Source of the DNA: Flavobacteriales bacterium
GTDB lineage: Bacteria; Bacteroidota; Bacteroidia; Flavobacteriales; UA16
Direction of reading: 5' to 3'
NCBI GenBank assembly: GCA_030831885.1
Contig: JAURKF010000034.1
Location: 1 to 9,289, forward strand
Length of the DNA stretch: 9,289 nucleotides
The notes under the pieces were generated by a model. It had not been told where the DNA came from. It worked only from the letters and a program-made list of their open reading frames with translations, and did not search any database. Positions 1 to 6,851 of this stretch are shown piece by piece (the first letter of the stretch is position 1; every line of letters begins with the position of its first letter). Both the position numbers and the translations under genes were made by a program.

Positions 1-493
1 CCAGTTGGGCACCGCCGAAATGCAAGATCAACTGACAGGAGTTGAATGGCTCAAGAAGCAATCGTTCGTAGATGCTTCCCGGATGGCGGTGCATGGCTGG
101 AGCTTTGGTGGATTCATGACTACTTCGCTCATGCTTAAATCACCCGAAACATTTAAAGTGGGTGTAGCAGGCGGACCGGTAATTGATTGGTCGATGTACG
201 AAGTTATGTATGGTGAGCGCTACATGGATACACCCCAAGAAAACCCGAAGGGATATCAGAATTCCAATCTCACCAATCATGTAAAGGGCTTAAAAGGTAA
301 GCTAATGATGATTCACGGCATGGACGATGACGTTGTAGTGATGCAGCACAACGTGAATTTCCTGAAAGCATGTGTTGACAATAAAGTTCAGGTCGATTTC
401 TTCGCCTATCCAGGTCATGCGCACAATGTACGCGGTAAGGATCGCGTTCACCTGATGACGAAAATTATTGATTACATCACATCCAATCTTTAA
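1..493 (+). CDS. S9-family serine peptidase (DPP-IV/prolyl oligopeptidase-like), C-terminal part
   Basis: This is the C-terminal end of a serine peptidase with the alpha/beta-hydrolase fold. The reading frame is open to the left edge, with codons in phase from base 2, so the true start and the expected N-terminal beta-propeller lie outside the window. About 163 residues remain. The full catalytic triad is visible: the nucleophile elbow GWSFGG, with Ser encoded at 101-103; the acid in HGMDDDVV, probably the third Asp at 329-331, by alignment with the HGTADDNV motif of DPP-IV; and the His in YPGHAHNV at 422-424. The LGTAEMQDQ and FVD segments before the elbow also match the DPP-IV subfamily (S9B). 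Such enzymes usually release N-terminal dipeptides, often after proline, in the periplasm of Bacteroidota; the exact specificity is inferred. A lipoprotein gene starts 3 bases after the stop. The fold and family are secure, the substrate is not. Confidence 0.9.
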   Translation, partial: QLGTAEMQDQLTGVEWLKKQSFVDASRMAVHGWSFGGFMTTSLMLKSPETFKVGVAGGPVIDWSMYEVMYGERYMDTPQENPKGYQNSNLTNHVKGLKGKLMMIHGMDDDVVVMQHNVNFLKACVDNKVQVDFFAYPGHAHNVRGKDRVHLMTKIIDYITSNL

Positions 494-496
494 AAC

Positions 497-1018
497 ATGA
501 TGAAGAAAACAACTGCCTTTCTCATCGCCATTTCATTTCTGGCCATAACTTGTTTTGCCGCATGCAAATCATCAAAAAAGGCTAAATATGTGGAGGTGGA
601 GGTTACGGAAGAAACCGTGATGGATCCCCCACGTGAGCAGCAAGAGAAAGCCCAACCCGCTTCCGAGCAAACTAGATCTGCTCTTCTGCCAATCGTGTTA
701 GACACTGAAGTAAAAGGGAGTGACGCATTTCAAATAGGCGATGTGCGCATAAATGGCGATACACTTTTTCTCGATGTAACATACAGCGGAGGTTGCAAAG
801 AGCACGTTTTCAGCGGGCGGCATGATGGCAACATCATGAAGAGTTTACCGCCGCAATTGAACATTTTTATCGATCATGTGGCAAACGGTGATGGTTGTCG
901 GTCACTCATCAGCAAAACGCTTTCATTCGATTTAACAAACTGCCGTTCGGGTAAAACCGGATCAATCGTTTTAATTATCAATGGCGATCGATCCAAGAAG
1001 GTAACCTATTCCTATTGA
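497..1018 (+). CDS. Small conserved lipoprotein with YSGGCKEH motif
   Basis: The product has 173 residues and starts with two consecutive Met codons; I take the first. Residues 1-22 form a lipoprotein signal: MMKK, a hydrophobic stretch, then FAAC with Cys23 as the likely lipidated residue. Lys and Ser follow that Cys rather than the acidic run typical of Bacteroidota surface-exported lipoproteins, so a periplasm-facing anchor is more likely (inference). Residues 30-65 are charged and probably disordered. The C-terminal domain (about 68-173) is predicted beta-rich. It carries YSGGCKEH at 96-103 and DHVANGDGC at 126-134. This Cys/His-bearing pattern recurs in small Bacteroidota lipoproteins of unknown function, to my recollection. 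Cys100 and Cys134 could form a disulfide. The gene begins 3 bases after the peptidase stop and ends just before a strong terminator, so it is the last gene of that transcript. No function is assigned. Confidence 0.82.
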   Translation: MMKKTTAFLIAISFLAITCFAACKSSKKAKYVEVEVTEETVMDPPREQQEKAQPASEQTRSALLPIVLDTEVKGSDAFQIGDVRINGDTLFLDVTYSGGCKEHVFSGRHDGNIMKSLPPQLNIFIDHVANGDGCRSLISKTLSFDLTNCRSGKTGSIVLIINGDRSKKVTYSY

Positions 1019-1037
1019 CCCAAATTAGAATGTGGAT

Positions 1038-1070
1038 AAAAAGGCCCTTCACCAGGGCCTTTTTCCTTTT
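1038..1070 (+). terminator. Intrinsic terminator after the peptidase-lipoprotein unit
   Basis: AAAAAGGCCCT (1038-1048) pairs perfectly with AGGGCCTTTTT (1054-1064) across a 5-base loop, TCACC. This gives an 11-bp stem with a GC-rich top and a T-rich 3' side, followed by CC and TTTT. The A run on the left arm makes it usable in both directions. It starts 20 bases after the lipoprotein stop and separates that transcript from the glycosyltransferase unit. Confidence 0.9.
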
Positions 1071-1097
1071 GCGTTCGCCCTTGCGCCAATAATTTCG
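1067..1097 (+). promoter_or_regulatory. Bacteroidota-type -33/-7 promoter for the glycosyltransferase operon
   Basis: TTTTG at 1067-1071 is followed after an 18-base spacer by TAATTTCG at 1090-1097. The known primary promoter consensus in Bacteroidota is TTTG, about 19 bases, then TAnnTTTG, so the -33 matches and the -7 differs at one base (TTCG for TTTG). The predicted transcript would begin only about 10-15 bases before the ATG at 1115, giving a very short leader. The -33 element overlaps the T tract of the preceding terminator, so the two units are packed tightly. This is read by eye from the consensus. Confidence 0.6.
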
Positions 1098-1114
1098 ACC
1101 CGCATATATTCAGC

Positions 1115-2245
1115 ATGACCGACCTTACAGAACAATCTTCAACGGGAATATGGGCAGCAGTTCTTTTCGGAATTGCGCTCTGTATTCAAATCTTCATTTT
1201 ACTGTTTCGCTTTCTGAAAGCCGGCAATCATAAAATGACCATAACCGGGGCCGCTCAGCCTGTTTCAATTATAATAGCCGCTCGCAATGAAGAGAAGAAC
1301 TTGCTCGAGAACGTGCCCAAAATCATGGCGCAAAATCATCCTCAATTTGAAGTAATTATTGTCAACGACAGCAGCTGGGATGATACTGCCGATGTCCTAA
1401 AAGCGCTTTCCTTGAGTTATCCAAAACTTCATGTTATCCACATTGATGAAGAAAAGCAGCACATGCAAGGGAAAAAATTTGCGATAACACTTGGAATAAA
1501 GGCAGCCAAATACGACCTCATTCTTCTTACCGACGCCGACTGCGAGCCGGCATCAGATCATTGGATCACCGAAATGACGGCAGGAATGCACGACCAAAAT
1601 CAATTGGTTTTAGGTTTCTCACCCTACCAGCGCAAAGATGGCTGGCTAAACCGCGTGATCCGCTTCGACACACTGATGATAGGTTGTCAATACCTGGGCT
1701 TTGCAAGAAGTGGCAAACCTTACATGGGTGTGGGCCGTAATATGGCTTACCACAAAGACTTGTTCTTCAAAATTGGTGGGTTTAAAAGTCATTACAGCCT
1801 TGCCAGTGGTGACGACGATTTATTTGTGAATCAAGTTGCCAATTCCCATAACACCGTTGTAGTAACCACTTCTGACAGCCAAACTATTTCTGCACCGAAG
1901 GAAACCTGGAATGCTTGGTTCATTCAGAAGCGCAGACATTTTAGCACCTCAGGACTTTACAAAACATCTCATAAACAAATGCTTCTTGCATGGCCGATGA
2001 GTTTTGTGCTCATGATACTCTCGGCAGTCTTTGCAATCTATTTCCACACATTTCCGTTGATTATAATCGGAGCATTGGTGGTGCGATACGTCGCACAAAT
2101 GTTTATTTTGCACCGAGTTTCCGGTCAGCTAGCCGTCAGTCGAGATATTGCCTGGCTTTCGCCGGTGCTGGAAATTCAACTGCACGCTATCAACTTCGCG
2201 CTTTACTTTACCAATCTGTTGAGAAAACCAAAGAAATGGAACTAA
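1115..2245 (+). CDS. Membrane-bound family 2 glycosyltransferase
   Basis: The product has 376 residues and would move a sugar from a nucleotide-sugar donor onto an acceptor at the cytoplasmic face of the inner membrane. A membrane segment at about 11-34 leads into a GT-A domain. VSIIIAARNEE (50-60) is the first nucleotide-binding strand, VNDSSWDD (83-90) follows, and the metal-binding DxD is Asp140-Ala-Asp142 in LLTDADC. GDDD at 232-235 gives the likely catalytic Asp. QKRRH at 271-275 stands where processive GT2 enzymes have QxxRW. Hydrophobic segments at about 289-333 and 355-369 anchor the C-terminus. The ATG is preceded by a promoter and no Shine-Dalgarno site. The last 10 bases overlap the next gene. 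Donor and acceptor cannot be read from the sequence; cell-envelope polysaccharide or glycolipid synthesis is plausible. Confidence 0.9.
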   Translation: MTDLTEQSSTGIWAAVLFGIALCIQIFILLFRFLKAGNHKMTITGAAQPVSIIIAARNEEKNLLENVPKIMAQNHPQFEVIIVNDSSWDDTADVLKALSLSYPKLHVIHIDEEKQHMQGKKFAITLGIKAAKYDLILLTDADCEPASDHWITEMTAGMHDQNQLVLGFSPYQRKDGWLNRVIRFDTLMIGCQYLGFARSGKPYMGVGRNMAYHKDLFFKIGGFKSHYSLASGDDDLFVNQVANSHNTVVVTTSDSQTISAPKETWNAWFIQKRRHFSTSGLYKTSHKQMLLAWPMSFVLMILSAVFAIYFHTFPLIIIGALVVRYVAQMFILHRVSGQLAVSRDIAWLSPVLEIQLHAINFALYFTNLLRKPKKWN

Positions 2246-2844
2246 TCGAACATCTTTCGGAAAAAGGTCAGTACGACTACAAGCTCGTACAGCGTGCCCT
2301 GCATGAAAAAGACCAGAAGGCCTATGCCGAACTCATGCAGCGCTACCGAGAGCCGGTGTATTTCATGTTGCTCAAAATGGTGAACGACAGGGACGATGCA
2401 GACGATTTAACCATTGAAGCATTCGGCAAGGCTTTTAAGCGCCTGGCGCAGTATACCCCACAGTACGCATTCTCAACTTGGTTATTTAAAATTGCCACCA
2501 ACAATTGTATCGACTTCATACGACGCAAGCGAATTCGGGCTGTTTCTATTGATCAGGGATATAGCAATGAAGATGGTGAAACCATGGAAATAAGCATCAA
2601 AGACTCCGTGCTTGATCCGGCTGAAGCCATGCAAAAAGAAGAGCGCATACATAAAATGCGAGAAATTGTAGATAGGCTCAAACCACGCTACAAAAAGCTG
2701 GTTGAAATGCGTTATTTCGAAGAAATGGCCTACGAAGAAATTGCCGAGGAGCTCAAGCTACCGCTGGGAACCGTCAAAGCACAACTTTTCCGGGCCAGGG
2801 AGTTTCTATTTCAGATGATGCAAAACACCAAAGATGTCTATTGA
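2236..2844 (+). CDS. ECF-type sigma-70 family RNA polymerase sigma factor
   Basis: The product has 202 residues, the size of an ECF (group 4) sigma factor. Region 2 spans about 28-97 and includes DADDLTIEAFGKAF, which contacts core polymerase, and TWLFKIATNNCIDFIRRKR, which recognises and melts the -10 element. Region 4 spans about 140-190 with the helix-turn-helix YEEIAEELKLPLGTVKAQLF. An acidic linker (111-133) joins them, and region 3 is absent. I start at the ATG at 2236 because it gives a normal ECF N-terminus; the frame is open further upstream to 1990, but that part lies inside the glycosyltransferase gene and is not family-like. The start overlaps the previous gene by 10 bases and the end overlaps rsmG by 11, so expression is probably translationally coupled. 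No anti-sigma factor gene is adjacent. The regulon is unknown. Confidence 0.92.
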   Translation: MELIEHLSEKGQYDYKLVQRALHEKDQKAYAELMQRYREPVYFMLLKMVNDRDDADDLTIEAFGKAFKRLAQYTPQYAFSTWLFKIATNNCIDFIRRKRIRAVSIDQGYSNEDGETMEISIKDSVLDPAEAMQKEERIHKMREIVDRLKPRYKKLVEMRYFEEMAYEEIAEELKLPLGTVKAQLFRAREFLFQMMQNTKDVY

Positions 2845-3475
2845 TTCTTCGGTGGAGGAAGTGTTAAAACATTTCCCTAAAGTCACAGATACAGCGCAAA
2901 ATCAGTTAGCGCAACTGCTTCCTCTCTATCAACACTGGAACAGTCAGATTAACGTAATTTCCCGCAAAGACCTTGATCAGCTCTATGTTCGACATGTGTT
3001 GCACAGCTTGGCCATACACAAATTTCTTCAGTTCACGCCCGGTTCGCGCGTACTGGATATAGGCACCGGTGGCGGTTTTCCGGGTATTCCACTTGCCATT
3101 CTTAATCCCGATGTAGAATTTGTGCTGGTCGATTCCATAGGAAAAAAAATTCATGTAGTGAAAGAAGTCTGTCAATCCCTTGGACTCACCAATGTTACAG
3201 CCATTCATGAGCGTGCGGAAAAGATTAAAGGCCCATTCGATTTTGTTGTGAGTCGAGCCGTAGCAGAACTAAAACTCCTGCTTGAATGGAGCCGAGGTAA
3301 AATAGCTCATAAGCAGATTAATGCATTACCCAACGGCCTTATTTGTCTCAAAGGGGGAGATTTGTCAGAAGAGATCCGAGGATTAGGAAAAGACATTGAG
3401 ACCTACGAACTACAACATTGGTTCACCGATCCTTTTTTCGAGACTAAGAAACTCGTGTACGTGCCGCTGGTATAG
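2834..3475 (+). CDS. rsmG: 16S rRNA (guanine-527-N7)-methyltransferase RsmG
   Basis: The product has 213 residues, the normal size for RsmG (GidB). This SAM-dependent enzyme methylates N7 of G527 in the 530 loop of 16S rRNA; in other bacteria its loss gives low-level streptomycin resistance. The Rossmann fold is clear: the SAM loop VLDIGTGGGFPGIPLAI (73-89), the acidic residue Asp100 at the end of the second strand in VLVDS, a K-K pair after it, FDFVVSRAVA (135-144) and LICLKGGDL (169-177). The N-terminal helices include LYQHWNSQINVISRKD (31-46), which is typical of the family. The start overlaps the sigma-factor gene by 11 bases in another frame. The stop at 3473-3475 is not followed by a clear terminator. 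Identification is firm. Confidence 0.96.
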   Translation: MSIDSSVEEVLKHFPKVTDTAQNQLAQLLPLYQHWNSQINVISRKDLDQLYVRHVLHSLAIHKFLQFTPGSRVLDIGTGGGFPGIPLAILNPDVEFVLVDSIGKKIHVVKEVCQSLGLTNVTAIHERAEKIKGPFDFVVSRAVAELKLLLEWSRGKIAHKQINALPNGLICLKGGDLSEEIRGLGKDIETYELQHWFTDPFFETKKLVYVPLV

Positions 3476-3509
3476 CAGGCTAAGATTTAAAGATTCAGCG
3501 GTTAATTAC

Positions 3510-3522
3510 ATTGATTATCAAT
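3510..3522. promoter_or_regulatory. Small perfect palindrome in the leader of the cargo operon
   Basis: ATTGAT-T-ATCAAT is a perfect inverted repeat with 6-base arms around one central base. It lies 34 bases after the rsmG stop and 111 bases before the cargo start, a position that would suit a regulator-binding site. In an AT-rich stretch such a palindrome can also arise by chance, so this is only a candidate operator. Confidence 0.25.
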
Positions 3523-3588
3523 ACCGCAACAATCCTCGTTGTATATTAAATTCGCACCGCATGGCTTTTTTAACCGAGTCAGGCAACA

Positions 3589-3606
3589 CGTCCAGCCATT
3601 TGGACG
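3589..3606 (+). promoter_or_regulatory. Hairpin in the 5' leader of the cargo gene
   Basis: CGTCCA (3589-3594) pairs perfectly with TGGACG (3601-3606) around a 6-base loop, GCCATT. A weaker outer pairing of GAGT (3576-3579) with ACTT (3607-3610) could extend it across a bulge. It ends 27 bases before the ATG at 3634, so it would lie in the mRNA leader if transcription starts upstream. No T tract follows, so it is not a terminator. A role in mRNA stability or translation is possible but unproven. Confidence 0.35.
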
Positions 3607-3633
3607 ACTTCATTGAAGGAACAAACATACACG

Positions 3634-6600
3634 ATGAAAAAATTTTACCGGCTCCTACTGGCAGTAATGTGCATGGCTGCGCAATTCACCCATGCACAAT
3701 TGGCCAATCCACCGATATACATCGAAACGATTGTGCATCACGATGATTACGGCGAGTCGTTGACAAACCCGGGTATTAGCCACAACCTCAATGGTTATGT
3801 GACATACAAAGTGTATGTGCAATTCGTCAACAGTGATGGCTACCTTACTAGTATTTACGCCCAAGAAACACCGGCCGATTGTATTCAAGACGCCATTGAT
3901 GGGCTTTACTTCGACTTTGATTGCGGATTATTCCAGCACGAGCTAGGCGATGCGTTTGGATTTAATCAACTCTGTTTATATTCCATCTACCCCACAAGCG
4001 AATTCGACTCCTACCTCACCATCGGTCAGACATGCAACAGCAATGGTGGCTGCGACAATTTGGGTTACCTTGGATTATGCTCCCAATGGTTGACAGATTT
4101 CGAACAAGCCGCTACACCGAGCGTTTTCGATGGCGGAAGTTTTTTCTGGGATGAAAATTCCGTTTTCGGAGCATCGTGTTTTCAGAATTACCCTAATTCG
4201 CCAACCAATGCAGACGATAATAATCGCGTGCTGATTGGCCAATTCACAACATGCGGTAATATGAATGCATGCGTGAACCTGCAGTATAAGCTGAATGCCA
4301 CAGGCGCCACCATTCTACAAAACAACGTTTGCTTCTCTGCGGTGCATCCGTGTCTTGATGAACCTTTGAGTAACGCTACAACCATCACAAATCCATGCTT
4401 CGAGAATGAGCTGGCAACTCTTGATCTCAACTCGGGTGGTAATGGCACTGTGAATTATTCACTCTATACCACATCCGACCAATTGGTCGATACCTACTCC
4501 AACGCTAACGGTGTACTTCAGATTACCGATTTGAACGAAGGAAATTTCTACATCACGATGGAAGACGCTGCAGGTTGCCGCGATACAACAGCCGATTTCA
4601 ACGTGACATTTCCTGATCCGTTCACATTCGAAGCAGTTGTTACAGCCGATGAATTATGCTTTGGAGAAAATGCGGGTGTAATTGAATTGCAGTGCTCCGG
4701 CGGAACCGGCAATACCACGATACAAAATGCAAGTGGTACCCAGTTCTTTTGCTCACAATTAGTAGACGGTCTTACGTGCGGCACGTTCACCTTTACCGCT
4801 GAAGATGAAAACAATTGTGTTGTTACCTCAACAGCATCTATCGCATGTCCGGCCGACTTGGTGTTTAACCCGGCCGTGACAAACATCGATTGCTTCGGTG
4901 ACGATGACGGAATTATTTTCGGAACCATCTTCGGAGGTAGCGGAAATCTTACAGCAGAGTGGACTCGCAACGGTAATCCTTTCGATCTCATAGAGGGCAG
5001 TGCCCCACTGAATATCAATTTGACCAATTTGGATGAAGGCTTTTATTCCGTAACGATTACCGATGAGAACAATTGCTCCATCTCCGAAAACCTTGAAGTT
5101 ACAGAACCCGATGAAATCGTTTACGAATTAATCGTTACAGACGCATCCTGCTTTAGCTTCTGTGACGGCATTCTTGACATTGCCCCCAGCGGTGGCACAG
5201 GACCGTTTACCATTTCAACGATCAATGAGCAAGGTATTGAAACTGCATTGAATGCTTTGTGCGCGGGCAGTTATGATGTAATTATTGAAGATAATGCTGG
5301 GTGTATCGTTACAGATACCATTTCAGTAAGCGAACCGACAGAGATTACGTTTCTCTCCAATTCAACCGATGTAACCTGCTTTGCTCAATGCGACGGACAA
5401 GTTCATTTATTTGAAGTAACGGGCAGCGCAGGAGATTTCACCTATGAAATATCTCCATCGATAGGCGCCGGCTGCGTATTTCCTTGCGCCGGGCCGGAAG
5501 CTACCTTCACCGATTTATGTGCAGGTGATTATACCGTTACAATTACTTCATCTGACGGTTGTCAGAAAACCGCATCAGCATTTGTGAATACCCCTGGTCC
5601 AGTGCAATTCGATATCCTTACTGAAAATGTGAGTTGCTTTTCATTCGGCGACGGTTCTGTATTTATTTCGAATGTCGTAGGTGGAACGGAACCTTTCTCC
5701 GTAAACCTCAACGATACGGAGTACTTACCATTCGACAGCACCTATTTGTACACCGACTTAATACCGGGCGACTATTTCGTCATTGTTCTTGATTCCAATA
5801 ATTGTTCAGCAACCAACAACTTCACTATTACCGAGCCTGAAGTACTGAACGTGACCCTAGATAGCACGGTAGCCTGCTCGTGTGGCGGTATATGCGATGG
5901 AATCGTTCAGTTTACTCCAACAGGTGGTACACCCAATTATCAATATCTATTGGTACCGGATAGTATTCTGGGGCCGGCATTCGGTATTGTAAATGGAATC
6001 TGTGCCGGTCAATACGAGATGTTCCTTATTGACGCTAATGGTTGCCTCGACTCAACTGAATTTGTTATCACAGAGCCCGATCCGCTCACCATCGAAATTC
6101 TACTCGACGCACCTACTTGCACCGGCATGAACGATGGCTCTGCTGAAATAACTGTAGGAGGTGGAACGGGTGCGCTTTCATTTTATGTTGATCCGGATGA
6201 TTACGTAGTTGAGCCACTTGACACGGTAACCTATGGAATTTCTCTTTTGGCTGAAGATAGTTTATTCCTTGAACTGGCCGATGAGAATGGTTGCCGAATT
6301 CTTGACACGTTGGCTATTGTACCTGATATCATCACCGATATGATACTGAATATGTCTTCATCGCCCGAAACATGCTGGAATGCGTTGGATGGAACCGCTA
6401 CAGTAGCCGTTCAAAATGGAAATCCTCCTTTAAGCTACGAATGGGACGACAATCTGATTCAAACGACTGCAACAGCAGTGGGGCTCGCTCCTAATACACA
6501 GTACACCGTAAGAGTAACCGACGAAATAGGGTGCAACCTCACGGCTTCTGTGTTTGTTGAAGCCAACATTGGATGCTTCTTTATTGCCACTGCCATCACT

Positions 6601-6837
6601 CCGAATGGCGACGGGGTGAACGACTCGTGGGTTCTTGGAGGCTTTGAATACTACCCGGAATGTAAGGTGAATGTCTTCAATCGCTGGGGACAGACCGTTT
6701 TCAGTTCAACGGGCTACAATTCGCAATGGGATGGGCGAATAAACGGTCAGCTACTGCCCGTTGCCGATTATTATTTCACGATTGATTATGCTCCGGACAA
6801 GGAAGTAATCATGGGTACAGTAACAATCAAATATTAA
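3634..6837 (+). CDS. SprB-like T9SS type B cargo protein with tandem repeats
   Basis: The product has 1067 residues and is a predicted secreted surface or adhesin-like protein. I start at the ATG at 3634, not the in-frame TTG at 3613, because it gives a proper signal peptide: MKKFYRLLLAVMCMAAQFTHA, cleaved before Gln22. Residues about 25-240 form a Cys-rich head domain that resembles the whole product of the gene at 7820 (shared YKVY, EFDSYLTIG and NRVLIGQFTT-type segments). Residues about 249-975 hold nine SprB-type repeats of 75-85 residues ending in patterns such as GFYSVTITDENNCS...VTEP. Residues 982-1067 are the gliding motility-associated C-terminal domain (CHU_C, type B sorting signal), with ITPNGDGVNDSW, NRWGQTVF, QWDG and a terminal VTIKY. 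In Flavobacterium johnsoniae, SprB is moved by the gliding motor and needs SprF for secretion. A PorP/SprF gene follows 14 bases later. The product is far shorter than SprB itself, so a role in gliding is not implied. Confidence 0.92.
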   Translation: MKKFYRLLLAVMCMAAQFTHAQLANPPIYIETIVHHDDYGESLTNPGISHNLNGYVTYKVYVQFVNSDGYLTSIYAQETPADCIQDAIDGLYFDFDCGLFQHELGDAFGFNQLCLYSIYPTSEFDSYLTIGQTCNSNGGCDNLGYLGLCSQWLTDFEQAATPSVFDGGSFFWDENSVFGASCFQNYPNSPTNADDNNRVLIGQFTTCGNMNACVNLQYKLNATGATILQNNVCFSAVHPCLDEPLSNATTITNPCFENELATLDLNSGGNGTVNYSLYTTSDQLVDTYSNANGVLQITDLNEGNFYITMEDAAGCRDTTADFNVTFPDPFTFEAVVTADELCFGENAGVIELQCSGGTGNTTIQNASGTQFFCSQLVDGLTCGTFTFTAEDENNCVVTSTASIACPADLVFNPAVTNIDCFGDDDGIIFGTIFGGSGNLTAEWTRNGNPFDLIEGSAPLNINLTNLDEGFYSVTITDENNCSISENLEVTEPDEIVYELIVTDASCFSFCDGILDIAPSGGTGPFTISTINEQGIETALNALCAGSYDVIIEDNAGCIVTDTISVSEPTEITFLSNSTDVTCFAQCDGQVHLFEVTGSAGDFTYEISPSIGAGCVFPCAGPEATFTDLCAGDYTVTITSSDGCQKTASAFVNTPGPVQFDILTENVSCFSFGDGSVFISNVVGGTEPFSVNLNDTEYLPFDSTYLYTDLIPGDYFVIVLDSNNCSATNNFTITEPEVLNVTLDSTVACSCGGICDGIVQFTPTGGTPNYQYLLVPDSILGPAFGIVNGICAGQYEMFLIDANGCLDSTEFVITEPDPLTIEILLDAPTCTGMNDGSAEITVGGGTGALSFYVDPDDYVVEPLDTVTYGISLLAEDSLFLELADENGCRILDTLAIVPDIITDMILNMSSSPETCWNALDGTATVAVQNGNPPLSYEWDDNLIQTTATAVGLAPNTQYTVRVTDEIGCNLTASVFVEANIGCFFIATAITPNGDGVNDSWVLGGFEYYPECKVNVFNRWGQTVFSSTGYNSQWDGRINGQLLPVADYYFTIDYAPDKEVIMGTVTIKY
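4378..6558 (+). repeat. Nine tandem SprB-type repeats encoded in the cargo gene
   Basis: Approximate repeat boundaries in residues are 249-328, 330-409, 410-492, 495-568, 571-655, 657-735, 738-816, 818-898 and 900-975. Most share an opening Cys, the pattern CF..GDG or CDG a few residues on, a GGTG-like turn, then a closing segment of the type GxYxVxIxDxxGC and a TEP or EP end. The first two are the most divergent. The repeats have diverged strongly in sequence, so this is an old domain expansion and not a recent DNA duplication. Confidence 0.85.
6577..6834 (+). other. T9SS type B sorting domain (CHU_C-like) at the cargo C-terminus
   Basis: This stretch encodes residues 982-1067 of the cargo. 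The order ITPNGDGVNDSW, YPECKVNVFNRWGQTVF, GYNSQWDG, LPVADYYFTIDY and a final VTIKY matches the gliding motility-associated C-terminal domain family. These domains direct export through the T9SS and are typically retained longer on the protein than the type A signals. Confidence 0.9.
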
Positions 6838-6851
6838 ACGACACAAACACC

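Noticed and set aside
1990..2235. In-frame upstream extension of the sigma-factor reading frame
   Set aside because: It lies inside the C-terminal part of the glycosyltransferase gene in another frame, and its translation is not sigma-like. The ATG at 2236 gives a normal ECF length and N-terminus.
3547..3554. TAAATTCG as a -7 element for the cargo operon
   Set aside because: No TTG lies 17-23 bases upstream; the nearest, at 3511-3513, is 33 bases away, so it is not listed as a promoter.
3613..3633. TTG start seven codons upstream of the cargo ATG
   Set aside because: It would put polar residues (KEQTYT) before a signal peptide that already begins perfectly with MKK at 3634.
3561..3746. Possible 61-codon leader peptide overlapping the cargo start
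   Set aside because: Beyond the start of the cargo gene it is just the alternate frame of a well-supported coding sequence, and it shows no leader-peptide codon run or family likeness.
4548..5027. Reverse-strand open frame of 159 codons, and other reverse-strand frames within the cargo gene
   Set aside because: They are antisense to a strongly supported repeat protein, lack recognisable domains, and no other gene in the window is on the - strand.
4378..6558. Tandem repeats considered as a CRISPR array or recent DNA duplication
   Set aside because: The periodicity of about 240 bases is at protein level only; DNA identity between units is low and there are no short constant repeats with unique spacers.
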